Source: JBCBKL01 sp038521825
Lineage (GTDB): Bacteria > Pseudomonadota > Alphaproteobacteria > Rhodobacterales > Rhodobacteraceae
Direction of reading: 5' to 3'
DNA length: 64,000 bases
NCBI GenBank assembly: GCA_038521825.1
Contig: JBCBKL010000007.1
Span: 1 to 64,000 of the forward strand
How positions within the stretch are numbered: the stretch's first letter is position 1; every line of letters starts with the position of its first letter. A model generated the notes under the pieces. The model had not been told where the DNA came from, ran no database searches, and saw only the letters and a list, made by a program, of their open reading frames with translations. Positions 26,751 through 35,493 of this stretch are shown here, in pieces. The position numbers were made by a program, and so were the translations under genes.

Positions 26751-28352
26751 TCAGCTCAATGCGGCGATCACCGCGTCAACTGTCGTGACATCGGCGACGT
26801 TCTGCATCGCGTATTCTATCGACGCCCGGTGCCAGTCCTCGTTCATGGTCGAGCAGGCATCTTCCGGCACGATCACCCTGAAGCCTTTGTCCGCGGCCGT
26901 CCGCGCCGTGTGTTCAACACTCATATTGGTCCAGCTGCCGCAATTGATGAGGGTCGTCCGACCCCCGTGGTGAAGATAGCTCTCCAGCCGCGATGTCTCC
27001 CATGCACTCATCGACATCTTCTCGACAATGAGGTCACCCGGCTGCGGTTCAACTCCCGGCACCGGTTTGACGCCCCAGGTTCCCCTGACCAGTGCGTTTT
27101 CTCCCTTCAGTCCCTGGAAAAGCGGCGCATGCTGCGCCAGTTGCGGATGTCCGGTTTCGCAAACCATCCAGACATGCAGGACCATGACGCCCTTGGCTCT
27201 GGCGGCGGCGGCCAGCCGCTTCGCGTTTTCCACCACGTTCTGCGCCCGGGCGTGATCGGGCGCCCCGGTTTCCGCAAACGCCCCGCCGTCCATCATGACA
27301 TCGTTCTGGAGGTCTTGGATGACAAGAGCCGTCTTCGCCCCCTCGATCCTATGGTCCAATCGGGTCTTTACAAGTGGAGAAGCAGGTTTCGCGGCCTGAG
27401 CCTGCCCAGCAGCCTGCGTCGACGGAGACTTAGGCGTCATGAATGGTTCGATCCGTCCCCTTGTCTTGGTCTGGATCGAATAGACCGACGTCGTCGCACA
27501 GACATATAGGGTCGACCAGTCCTCGCCGCCCCAATGCAGGTTCGCTGCCTTTTCGGGAATGGCAATCTCGCCCAGCTTGATCCCATCAAAGCTATAGACC
27601 CAGATCCCGCCCGGAGCCGTAACATAGACGTTCCCCTCGACATCACTCTTCATGCCGTCGGGCACGCCCTCGCGTCGGTCCTCGACGATTCCGCTGGCAA
27701 AGATCCGGGCGTTGGTCAGCATTCCATCCAGGGCGACATCAAACATCCGGATATTCGCCTGCTCAGTGTCGTTGACCCACAGCCACCGTTCGCACGGAGA
27801 GAAACAAAGCCCGTTTGGTTGCGTGAACATATAGCGATCACTGACCAACTGCGCCTCGTCCCCTGGCCTATGATCGGGGGCCAGCCGATAAACCCCCTGA
27901 AACCCCAGCTGGGTTTGTCTTGGCACGCCAAAGTGTTCCATCCGGCCATAGGTAGGGTCAGTGAAATAGATGGACCCGTCCTTTCCGACCACGATGTCGT
28001 TGGGGGAATTCAGCTCGCGGCCCTCGAAATGACTGGCAAGTACGTCTCGCGATCCATCCGGACGGAACCGCGCGACCGAAGATGTCGAATGCTCGCAGAC
28101 CAGCAGGTTCAGCTCTGCGTCGTATGTCATGCCGTTGCCCTTGTTCGAGGGCTTCAGAACCTCCTCGACGCGCCCGCTCTCCGGGCTGTATCGACGCCGG
28201 ACATCGGCGGGCATGTCGGAAAAGATCAGATTCCCCTGCGTCGGATGCCAAAGGGGGCCTTCAGTGAACGTATAGCCGGTGCCGATTTGGCGCACCGGTT
28301 CGTGTTCGCCAACCAGGCTGTGAAATCTGGCGTCAATCGCTTTGTGGGCCAT
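26751..28352 (-). CDS. SMP-30/gluconolactonase fused to an isochorismatase-like domain
   Basis: A 533-residue two-domain protein. Residues 1-320 form an SMP-30 beta-propeller lactonase (TFTEGPLWHPTQGNLIFSDM, ELNSPNDIVVGKDGSIYFTDPTYG, PDGMKSDVEGNVYVTAPGG). A Pro/Ala/Gln linker leads to an isochorismatase-fold hydrolase from about 355. The latter keeps Asp (IQDLQND) and Lys (VEKMSMSAW), but the expected catalytic Cys is Ser478 (TNMSVEHTART). Two hydrolytic steps, lactone opening and possibly amide cleavage, may be joined. It is the last gene of the 18-gene operon. Confidence 0.88.
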   Translation of the reverse strand: MAHKAIDARFHSLVGEHEPVRQIGTGYTFTEGPLWHPTQGNLIFSDMPADVRRRYSPESGRVEEVLKPSNKGNGMTYDAELNLLVCEHSTSSVARFRPDGSRDVLASHFEGRELNSPNDIVVGKDGSIYFTDPTYGRMEHFGVPRQTQLGFQGVYRLAPDHRPGDEAQLVSDRYMFTQPNGLCFSPCERWLWVNDTEQANIRMFDVALDGMLTNARIFASGIVEDRREGVPDGMKSDVEGNVYVTAPGGIWVYSFDGIKLGEIAIPEKAANLHWGGEDWSTLYVCATTSVYSIQTKTRGRIEPFMTPKSPSTQAAGQAQAAKPASPLVKTRLDHRIEGAKTALVIQDLQNDVMMDGGAFAETGAPDHARAQNVVENAKRLAAAARAKGVMVLHVWMVCETGHPQLAQHAPLFQGLKGENALVRGTWGVKPVPGVEPQPGDLIVEKMSMSAWETSRLESYLHHGGRTTLINCGSWTNMSVEHTARTAADKGFRVIVPEDACSTMNEDWHRASIEYAMQNVADVTTVDAVIAALS

Positions 28353-28384
28353 GTCGTTATCCCGGATGCGCGTTCAAAACCGCA

Positions 28385-29233
28385 TCACGCGGCAAACCAG
28401 TGCCGGTCAGGCGGGGTTTCGGTCATCGGACCGGGCACGGACATTCCCAGGCGCCCAACGACCTGCTGGTTTTCGATCTTTGCTGGCCGGTCATGGACAG
28501 GCAGAAGGAACCGGTAATTGTTCAGCAGCTTCTTGATTGCGCCCTTTTCTTCCCGCTTGCTGCCAGCGTGATTGCCGGTGACCCGCGGCTCCATCCAGTT
28601 GTTTGTGTAAACGTGGTTCACGATCTGATCGTTGAAGTCATAGATCACATCACCGCAAATACAGGCCAGACCCTCGGCGGTCTCGACGATGACGTTCATC
28701 GACCCCTCGGTATGGGCTCCGGCCGCCTCACACCACACACCGGGAATGATTTCTTCGGCTCCGGTGATTTCAAGATCGAGAAAACGCATGGCCTCGGGCT
28801 CATAGATCCGTTCGACCAGGTGCATGATGTCGGGCTTTGGATACTGAGGATACATGATGCCCGATACCGAAAACTCCATCTCCCTCCTGTTCAGAACGAC
28901 CGTGGTGTTCATGGGAAAGAGATCGTCCTTGCCGGCATGATCGATATGCAGATGGGTGTGCAGAATATAGCGAATGTCGCCCAGCTTGAGACCGTGTTTC
29001 GCAAGTTGGTTTTCAATCATATTGTCATGGAATTGCAGACCGCGCATGCCAAGGCTCTCCATGATGGCATTGTCGCGGTACCCTGTGTCGACCAAAACAG
29101 GATAGGTGCCCCCGGTGATGAGAAACCCGTAAACCGGCACGCGCCGTACGCGGCCACACTCGTGGCCCAGCACCAGAAAACTGGTTTCCAGTTCGATATC
29201 CCCGTAATCGAGAACGTGAATTTGCAAGGCCAT
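28385..29233 (-). CDS. Metallo-beta-lactamase-fold hydrolase, AHL-lactonase-like
   Basis: A 282-residue zinc hydrolase with the metal motif THLHIDHAGKDD, a downstream His in EAAGAHTEGSM, Asp in CICGDVIYD and a final HDRP. These are the dinuclear-metal ligands of the N-acyl-homoserine lactonase family. In this operon it more likely opens a lactone or hydrolyses an ester in a catabolic route than degrades quorum signals. The ATG at 29233 is chosen since the longer open frame lacks family sequence. Confidence 0.87.
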   Translation of the reverse strand: MALQIHVLDYGDIELETSFLVLGHECGRVRRVPVYGFLITGGTYPVLVDTGYRDNAIMESLGMRGLQFHDNMIENQLAKHGLKLGDIRYILHTHLHIDHAGKDDLFPMNTTVVLNRREMEFSVSGIMYPQYPKPDIMHLVERIYEPEAMRFLDLEITGAEEIIPGVWCEAAGAHTEGSMNVIVETAEGLACICGDVIYDFNDQIVNHVYTNNWMEPRVTGNHAGSKREEKGAIKKLLNNYRFLLPVHDRPAKIENQQVVGRLGMSVPGPMTETPPDRHWFAA

Positions 29234-29255
29234 AACTGTCCCTCCGTCTTGCGTT

Positions 29256-30134
29256 TCAATCCAGCCGGTAAATCCGGGCTGCGGTGTCGTGAAAAATCGC
29301 CTTTTGCTGCGGTGTGCTGAGCTTGGACGTTCCAGCACGGAACGCAGCGAACAAATCGGAATAGCTGGTCCAGATCTTTTCGATGGGAAAGTTCGATCCG
29401 AACATGCAGCGCTTGGCACCGAAGATCTCGAGCGTCTCGGCAATCATTTCGGCGACAAAGACCGGATCGTTACGGTGAATGAAGGTGCCAAATGCCGACA
29501 GCTTGGTGACGATGTTCTTTTCTGCAGCAAGCTGCTTCATACCCTTGCGCCATGCGGTCCAGCCGCCGTCTGACGTATCCTCCAGCATGCCAGCGTGCTG
29601 AAGGATGAAGGTCACATCCGGACAGCGGGCGGCAAGTTCGGCCGCGCCCTCCATCTGAGGCGCAAAGACCTGGAGATCGAAGGTCCAATCATAGTCCGCC
29701 AACCGCGCGATATTGGCCTGAACCTTGGAATCCCGAGCCAGATCAGCGCGCGGCGCAAAGCGGTAAAGCGGGTTTTCATGCCAGTGCAGTTGTTGGCGAA
29801 TGCCGCGCATCAGGGGATATTTTTTCAACCTGTCTAGCTGTGGCCGAACTTCGTCTGTCGTGAAATCGGCGTAGCCCACAATACCGGCGATCATCCCGCT
29901 GCGATCCGCGACCGACTGCACCCACGCGACCTCGTCCTCGAACCAGTTGGGCGCCCAATTGGCCTGAACATAAACGGAGCGTTCAATACCCGTGCCCTTT
30001 AGATCGGCAATGTATTCGTCGATCAGGTAGTCCCGCTTGATCGATCCATAAGACCCAAAGATTCGAGGCTGCTCCGGCCCGAGTAGCCAGGGCAGATCCT
30101 TCTGCAGCCAGATATGATGGTGCGCGTCAATCAT
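29256..30134 (-). CDS. Amidohydrolase-family TIM-barrel hydrolase (COG3618 type)
   Basis: A 292-residue amidohydrolase-2 protein. The N-terminal metal motif is DAHHHIW, and conserved segments include ERSVYVQANW, GIVGYADFT, FILQHAGM and the C-terminal CMFGSNFPIEK. The family includes 2-pyrone-4,6-dicarboxylate and sugar lactonases, so hydrolysis of a lactone or cyclic intermediate is likely. It overlaps the CoxE-like gene by four bases. Confidence 0.88.
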   Translation of the reverse strand: MIDAHHHIWLQKDLPWLLGPEQPRIFGSYGSIKRDYLIDEYIADLKGTGIERSVYVQANWAPNWFEDEVAWVQSVADRSGMIAGIVGYADFTTDEVRPQLDRLKKYPLMRGIRQQLHWHENPLYRFAPRADLARDSKVQANIARLADYDWTFDLQVFAPQMEGAAELAARCPDVTFILQHAGMLEDTSDGGWTAWRKGMKQLAAEKNIVTKLSAFGTFIHRNDPVFVAEMIAETLEIFGAKRCMFGSNFPIEKIWTSYSDLFAAFRAGTSKLSTPQQKAIFHDTAARIYRLD

Positions 30135-31234
30135 TCGGGGCCCGACAGGTTCAGAATATGATCGGCAACAGCGGCCACGTTCGACCCGTCGCCGAGTTGC
30201 GCGACGTGCTGCACGACGTGCGACATCGCCTGTGTTTCAGGGCGATAAGCAGGATCACCAGCAAGCGGCGTCAACCAGTCTAACCGCCAGGCGAGCCGGT
30301 CCAGTTTTTCCGTTGCAGAAATCAGCATATCGGGCGCGTCGCGCTCAAGCCCATCTGACAGGACGACAACAGCCGCCCCCCGGGCAAACCCGACAAAGCG
30401 CGGAATTCGCAGAAACGCATCCAAAGCGGCACCCAACCGCGTGCCACCATCGATATCTGCCACCAGGGCCGCAGCTCGGTTCAACGCTCGCGCCCTGTCA
30501 CCAGGCTGTAGCGCGGGGGTCAGTCGGGTCAGCCGCGTGCCCAGCGTAAAGACCTCGACCCGCTCGGCGATCTGCACAACCGCATAGGCGAGACGCAGCG
30601 CGCTTTCGGTTTGCTCTTCCATCGATCCCGACACGTCGATAAGCAAGAGCAGCTTTCGCTGTCGGCGTTTTCGGCTGGACTGGCATAGCCGAAGAACTTC
30701 GCCTTCGTATCGCGCCGCCTGCCGCAAGGTCCGACGTATATCGAGCCTGTCTCCGGTCTTCGCGGGCCTTCTCCGGTAGCTGGCACGCCTTGGTAGGCGT
30801 CGCGGGGCGCGGCGCGCAAAATCGGCAAGCGCCCGGGTTTCGGCTCCCGGCGAAAGCGTCCGATAGCCAAGCCGGTCGGTGGCACTGGCCTCGTCGCCGA
30901 CCTCACGGTCATCCTCGTCGCTTTCAGCTTCGCCTGCTTCGCCGCTCGGCTCATGCACCTCGAATTCGTCGTCCTCGGTACCGATTGCCGGTGCCGCCGC
31001 ACTCAGCCCCATAAAAATAGCGCGAAAAACAGCATCATACTCAGCCCGCCGCTCGGGCGGTATAGCAAAGAGTGCGAGGCCCGCTTTGTGAATATCGAGG
31101 ATCGTCCCGGGACCAAGAAGCTCGACAGCGGCGATGAAACCGATCGTCTGATCCGGCGCTATCGCGAAACCCGAACGCCGAAGCGTTTGGGCGAATTCCA
31201 ACATGGGGGCAACGGGTTGCGGGAGGTTTTTCAT
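30131..31234 (-). CDS. VWA-domain protein, CoxE-like
   Basis: A 367-residue protein with a von Willebrand A domain in its C-terminal half. The MIDAS metal site is seen as LLLIDVSGSMEEQ with later Thr and Asp ligands (LSDGLERD). An acidic, low-complexity stretch (about residues 100-125) precedes it. CoxE-like proteins act with MoxR ATPases in maturing molybdenum hydroxylases, and the MoxR gene overlaps it by four bases here. It probably helps activate the split Mo enzyme encoded upstream. Confidence 0.9.
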   Translation of the reverse strand: MKNLPQPVAPMLEFAQTLRRSGFAIAPDQTIGFIAAVELLGPGTILDIHKAGLALFAIPPERRAEYDAVFRAIFMGLSAAAPAIGTEDDEFEVHEPSGEAGEAESDEDDREVGDEASATDRLGYRTLSPGAETRALADFARRAPRRLPRRASYRRRPAKTGDRLDIRRTLRQAARYEGEVLRLCQSSRKRRQRKLLLLIDVSGSMEEQTESALRLAYAVVQIAERVEVFTLGTRLTRLTPALQPGDRARALNRAAALVADIDGGTRLGAALDAFLRIPRFVGFARGAAVVVLSDGLERDAPDMLISATEKLDRLAWRLDWLTPLAGDPAYRPETQAMSHVVQHVAQLGDGSNVAAVADHILNLSGPE

Positions 31235-32112
31235 GCTGCTTCCCCCGGCAGGATCGCGGCGAACCGGTCTTGAAGATAGGTCAGATCGTCATGGTCTTTC
31301 AGCGCAACGCCGATCGACCGCAAAAAAGCCTGGGGCCAGGTCACTCCCTGACTGTTCAGAAGCGTTGCGGCCTCGGCCCATTCCACGGTTTCGGCCACGC
31401 CAGGCGGTTTTGCCAGCGGTTCCATGCGCATGTGGTTGACCGACGCGACAACGGCCCGCGCTGTGGCCTCAGCCACGGATGACGCCCGAGCCATCACAAT
31501 ACGGGCCTCAAGCTCGGCATCCGGATAGTCGATCCAGTGATAAACGCAGCGACGCCGCAGCGCCTCGTGCAATTCGCGTGTCCGGTTCGAGGTCAGAACC
31601 ACCACCGGCGGTCGCTCAGCCCGCGTCGTCCCTATTTCCGGAATTGAAATCGTGAAGTCCGATAGAAACTCCAAAAGGAAAGCCTCGAACTCGTGATCGG
31701 AACGGTCAATCTCATCGATCAAGAGAAGCGTACGGTCTGGCGCCCGAAGGGCTTTGAGCATCGGACGTTCCAGAAGATAGTCATCGCCGTAGACGTCAAG
31801 CGATCCACCCTCGACCTGTCGCAAGGCAAGCAATTGACGCGGATAGTTCCACTCGTAAAGCGCCGCCGCGGCATCGATTCCTTCGTAACATTGCAGCCGC
31901 AGCACATCCCGGCCAAGAACGCCGCCCAAAGCCTTGGCCGCCTCGGTCTTGCCGACGCCGGGAGCACCTTCCAGAAGAAGAGGTTTTCCGAGAGCGAGGG
32001 CCAGATAGGCCGCCGTTGAAAGCGCATCATCCGCCAGGTACTGGGCTGCCTCGAATGCGCCGCGCAGTTCGGCCGGGCTCCCGATGCCGGCAATGTTGCG
32101 AGAGACGGCCAT
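31231..32112 (-). CDS. MoxR-family AAA+ ATPase (CoxD-like)
   Basis: A 293-residue AAA+ chaperone. Walker A is LEGAPGVGKTEAAKAL, Walker B is LLLIDEIDRSD, and VVVLTSNRTRELHEALRRRC is the sensor region. CoxD of the CO dehydrogenase cluster is the model: it works with CoxE to insert the sulfur ligand of the active site. It lies between the Mo-subunit genes and the CoxE-like gene, which supports that role. The gap to the upstream gene is 3 bases. Confidence 0.92.
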   Translation of the reverse strand: MAVSRNIAGIGSPAELRGAFEAAQYLADDALSTAAYLALALGKPLLLEGAPGVGKTEAAKALGGVLGRDVLRLQCYEGIDAAAALYEWNYPRQLLALRQVEGGSLDVYGDDYLLERPMLKALRAPDRTLLLIDEIDRSDHEFEAFLLEFLSDFTISIPEIGTTRAERPPVVVLTSNRTRELHEALRRRCVYHWIDYPDAELEARIVMARASSVAEATARAVVASVNHMRMEPLAKPPGVAETVEWAEAATLLNSQGVTWPQAFLRSIGVALKDHDDLTYLQDRFAAILPGEAA

Positions 32113-32115
32113 GGC

Positions 32116-33138
32116 CTAGCGCCGCCCCTGCGGCCGGGCGCCGCCGTTGGACTGAATGCCCCTCAAGATCTTTTCCGGGGTGATGGGCAGCTTATCGACC
32201 CTCACCCCGACCGCGTTGTAGACCGCGTTGGTAATGGCGGGAAGAACCGGATTTGCGCACATCTCTCCCGGGCCCTTTCCGCCATAGGGGGCATCCTCTG
32301 CTGGCCGCTCCAAGACGGCCACATTGTGGCTCACAATCTCGCCCGGGCCTGGCATGAGGTAGTGGTTGAAATCGACAGGCCGATGATCCCGTTTGGGATA
32401 GTAAGGCTCGGTCGTTTCATAGAGCGCGTGACTGACCCCCATCCATGCACCGCCGATCAATTGCTGTTCGACCAGCTTTGGGTTTAGTGCGCGCCCGACC
32501 TCATACGCCGAGTTGATCTCGGTCACTTCCACCTCGCCCGTCTCGTCATCCACCGTCAGGTCGACGACAAGCGCGGCATGAGCAAAACAGCTGACCGGTG
32601 TCATTTCGCCGGTATCCGGATCGGCTTCGTTCGGAGGTATCAGAAAGATGCCCCTACCCGACAGCGTTCGGCCTTGCTTGAACTGCGCCGCAATCGCCGT
32701 CTCGGCAATCGTGATCGAACGGCCGGGTGCGCCTTTGACGTGGATGTTGCCCGCGCCATCGGTATCGAGGTCGGCCGCGTTGACCTCAAGCTCCTCCGCC
32801 GCCGCATCAAGCATCTGTTGCCGGGCCTCGTTTGCGGCCCGGATCACGGCATTGCCGACCCGGTGCGTACCACGGGAGGCAAAGGAACCCATGCAATGGG
32901 GGCCGGTGTCGCTATCGGCAGTATCGACATAAACATCTTCAACCGGAACACCCAGAGTTTCCGAAGCGATCTGTCGACTTACCGATTTCATGCCCTGACC
33001 CAGATCGATCGACGACAGGGTCACCATGAATTTCCCATCAGGCGTTGAATGGACAAGCGCCTGGCTGGGGTCACCGCCAAGGTTCATGCCGATCGGATAG
33101 TTTATCGCTGCAAATCCGCGTCCTTGGTGTATGGCCAT
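32116..33138 (-). CDS. Molybdenum hydroxylase Mo subunit, C-terminal half (split gene)
   Basis: This 340-residue protein corresponds only to the second MoCo-binding domain of xanthine-dehydrogenase-family large subunits. It shows SSIDLGQGMKSVSRQIA, GSFASRGTHRVGNAV, the YEVGRALNPKLVEQQLIGG block and, near the end, KGPGEMCANPVLPAITNAVY with the catalytic Glu. The N-terminal half is the separate gene just upstream, whose TGA ends one base before this ATG. A strong AAGGAGG ribosome site seven bases before the ATG shows it is a real, independently initiated gene, not a sequencing frameshift. Confidence 0.9.
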   Translation of the reverse strand: MAIHQGRGFAAINYPIGMNLGGDPSQALVHSTPDGKFMVTLSSIDLGQGMKSVSRQIASETLGVPVEDVYVDTADSDTGPHCMGSFASRGTHRVGNAVIRAANEARQQMLDAAAEELEVNAADLDTDGAGNIHVKGAPGRSITIAETAIAAQFKQGRTLSGRGIFLIPPNEADPDTGEMTPVSCFAHAALVVDLTVDDETGEVEVTEINSAYEVGRALNPKLVEQQLIGGAWMGVSHALYETTEPYYPKRDHRPVDFNHYLMPGPGEIVSHNVAVLERPAEDAPYGGKGPGEMCANPVLPAITNAVYNAVGVRVDKLPITPEKILRGIQSNGGARPQGRR

Positions 33139-33139
33139 T

Positions 33140-35011
33140 TCAGCGCCTCCTTGTGCCGGAAATGAAGCGTGATGCGCCGGGCCGTTTGACGCCTCGCTGA
33201 AATGGTTGATCAGGTTTGTAAGGCTTCGTTTCTGCGGCGGGTTTCGGTTCTGTGGACAGCTGAGCGGCCGGAGCGCCGGGCTGCCTTACGGGTTGGGGTG
33301 CCAGATCTCTCGCCGGGGCTGGTTGCTGAGCTTGCGCTGACGCGACCGGCATAGACGGTCCTGCCGGCGCCGGGGCTGGCCGCGGCATGGGCGAATTCAC
33401 AGCCGGCGCGGCGACGGGTTCTGTCGCTATCGCATGACCCAGACGCGCAGGATCAATCTCCATATCCGGTCGTTGCGGCGGCGCAGCGCCCTCGGCCTGT
33501 CTGGATGTCCCTGCGGTAACTCTGCGTGTCCCATTTTTTGCCGGGGCCGCTTCGCTCACGCGTCCCGCGCGCCGCGCTCCGATTTCACCCTCGGCATCGG
33601 TTACCGTTTCCGGAATCAGCGATTTCTCTGCCGTACCACCACCGATCTTGGAAGACGCCGCAGAGTATTCGGCACCAATCACCCACCCGGCTTTGTGCGC
33701 CGCGACCTGGCAGCACTCGATCAGAGCAGTGTTTTTTGCAACCCGCCGATGCGCCTTCATGTCGCCATCGCGGTAAGCGTTGAGAATTCGGAACTCGATC
33801 GGGTCCATCCCAACAACGTCTGCACCGCGATCCATGTGGCACTCGATGGAAAAATCTACGCCCGTGATGCCGAATCCTCGCATCGCGGTTGCCGGAGTTC
33901 TGTTGGTGAACACGCAATAGACGTTGGCGGACACGTTTGGGATCGAATACGGCCCGGGCAGGTGCCCCACCCCCTTAATAATCGCATAGGACGACAGCCT
34001 GGTGTAGGCGCCGGCGTCGAAGAAGCCCGTAAACTCGCGCGCGACGATGCGACCGTCATTCATTATACCGTCTTTGATGCGCCAGCGCTCTGCGCCGCGG
34101 GGCGCCCCCACCTGCATCTCTTCTTCCCGGTCCCAGGCGAACCTGACCGGACGCCCGGTCAGAAGGGAACCAAGAACGGCCATCGGCTCGACGATACTGT
34201 CGACCTTGCCGCCAAAGCCGCCGCCCACGGTCCCACCGATGAAATGCAACCGCGATGACGGAATGTTCAGGAACTTCGCCGTGGTCCCGAGGGAGAAGAA
34301 CAGCGCCTGGGTACTGGTGTAGCACACAAAGCGATCGTTGGTTTCGGGCGCCGCAATAGCACCGCACGTCTCGACCGGCGCCTGTTCAATGGGCGACATC
34401 TCATATTCGGCTTCGACGATCTGATCCGCCCGCGCGAAAGCCGCATTCACGTCCCCAAACCGCAGCTTCTGGTGATCGTATCGGTTGTGATAGTCGAATG
34501 TGTTATTGGGGTAAGTCTCGTTAACCACCGGCGCGCCAGGCTTTAGTGCCTCTTCGACGTCAAGGACATGCGGCAGTACCTCCCAATCCACTCGGATTGC
34601 TTCGACTGCCGCGCGGGCCTGCAGCTCGGTATCGGCGATCACTGCTGCGACGGGCTCCCCCATGTAGGTGACCTTTTCGGGCGAGAGAAGCGGTTCGTCG
34701 TCCCTGCCGAAGTTAATCAGCGACAAGAGCGTGTTGATATTGTGCGGCACATCCTTCGGCAGAACCACGCGCCGGACGCCCCGCATCCGTTCGGCCTGAG
34801 AGATGTCAACCGACCGGATATGGGCATGGTGGTGGGGCGAACGCACGGCGCGCATGTGCAGAAGACCGTCGAACAGGTGATCGTCGTAATACGCCGTACG
34901 CCCGGTGACGTGACCTAGAATGTCCTGGCGGATTGTCGGCTTGCCGATCTCGTTGAGATCGTCGTCGCGCTCGTCGGCAAAGAGATCCTTGCGCATCTCA
35001 AAGCTGGACAT
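33140..35011 (-). CDS. Molybdenum hydroxylase Mo subunit, N-terminal half with Pro/Ala-rich tail
   Basis: A 623-residue protein. The first 430 residues hold the Ald_Xan_dh_C domain (DILGHVTGRTAYYDDH) and first MoCo domain (FIGGTVGGGFGGK, ATAMRGFGITGVDFSIE). The last 190 are low-complexity and rich in Pro, Ala and Gln, ending in a basic GTRRR. The second MoCo domain is the next gene. The active-site loop is not the AYRCSFR of CO dehydrogenase CoxL, so the substrate is probably an organic heterocycle or aldehyde. Its ATG overlaps the stop of the 2Fe-2S gene. Confidence 0.9.
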   Translation of the reverse strand: MSSFEMRKDLFADERDDDLNEIGKPTIRQDILGHVTGRTAYYDDHLFDGLLHMRAVRSPHHHAHIRSVDISQAERMRGVRRVVLPKDVPHNINTLLSLINFGRDDEPLLSPEKVTYMGEPVAAVIADTELQARAAVEAIRVDWEVLPHVLDVEEALKPGAPVVNETYPNNTFDYHNRYDHQKLRFGDVNAAFARADQIVEAEYEMSPIEQAPVETCGAIAAPETNDRFVCYTSTQALFFSLGTTAKFLNIPSSRLHFIGGTVGGGFGGKVDSIVEPMAVLGSLLTGRPVRFAWDREEEMQVGAPRGAERWRIKDGIMNDGRIVAREFTGFFDAGAYTRLSSYAIIKGVGHLPGPYSIPNVSANVYCVFTNRTPATAMRGFGITGVDFSIECHMDRGADVVGMDPIEFRILNAYRDGDMKAHRRVAKNTALIECCQVAAHKAGWVIGAEYSAASSKIGGGTAEKSLIPETVTDAEGEIGARRAGRVSEAAPAKNGTRRVTAGTSRQAEGAAPPQRPDMEIDPARLGHAIATEPVAAPAVNSPMPRPAPAPAGPSMPVASAQAQQPAPARDLAPQPVRQPGAPAAQLSTEPKPAAETKPYKPDQPFQRGVKRPGASRFISGTRRR

Positions 35012-35493
35012 CAGACCGCCCTCCCCTGTATGCGCGCCGCAGCTGCAAGAATGGCGTTCACGATAGGCTCATAGCCGGTGCATCGGCAGAGATTGCCAGA
35101 GATCGCCTCGATCACGTCATACCGCGTCGGGTTCGGATTGTGGTCGAGCAGCGCCTTGGCAGCCATCAGCATTCCCGAAGTGCAGAACCCACACTGGGCG
35201 GCAAAACCTTCCATGAAGGCCTGTTGCAAAGGATGCAGATCGGGCCCACCGGCAAGACCGCCGGTCGTGTCAATACGTGCACCTTCGGCCGTTTCAGCAA
35301 GTGTCATGCATGCAAGGCGCACCTCACCATCAAACAAAACCGTGCAGCTGCCACATGTGCCCTGCGCGCACCCCTGCTTGGGCGAGAGATCTCCCACGCC
35401 ACGGCGCAGCACATCCAGCAGATTGGCACCGGGATCGACGAACACCGCAGTTTCCGCATCGTTCAATGTGAAGGTGACGGGGGTCTTGGCCAT
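35011..35493 (-). CDS. 2Fe-2S subunit of molybdenum hydroxylase (CoxS-like)
   Basis: A 160-residue electron-transfer subunit with two [2Fe-2S] sites: GCAQGTCGSCTVLFDGEVRLAC for the plant-type cluster, then CGFCTSGM and SGNLCRCTGYEP for the second. It has no export signal, so it is cytosolic. Start and stop are fused with the neighbouring genes by one-base overlaps, giving FAD, Fe-S and two Mo genes in one translational chain. Confidence 0.93.
   Translation of the reverse strand: MAKTPVTFTLNDAETAVFVDPGANLLDVLRRGVGDLSPKQGCAQGTCGSCTVLFDGEVRLACMTLAETAEGARIDTTGGLAGGPDLHPLQQAFMEGFAAQCGFCTSGMLMAAKALLDHNPNPTRYDVIEAISGNLCRCTGYEPIVNAILAAAARIQGRAV

Noticed and set aside
28385..29233. Quorum-quenching AHL lactonase function
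   Set aside because: The fold and metal motif match, but the position in a catabolic operon with two other lactonase-type hydrolases makes a pathway role more likely.
33139..33142. Frameshift or sequencing error splitting the Mo subunit
   Set aside because: A perfect ribosome site and ATG directly follow the stop, and the first half has a long extra tail, so a natural split is more likely.
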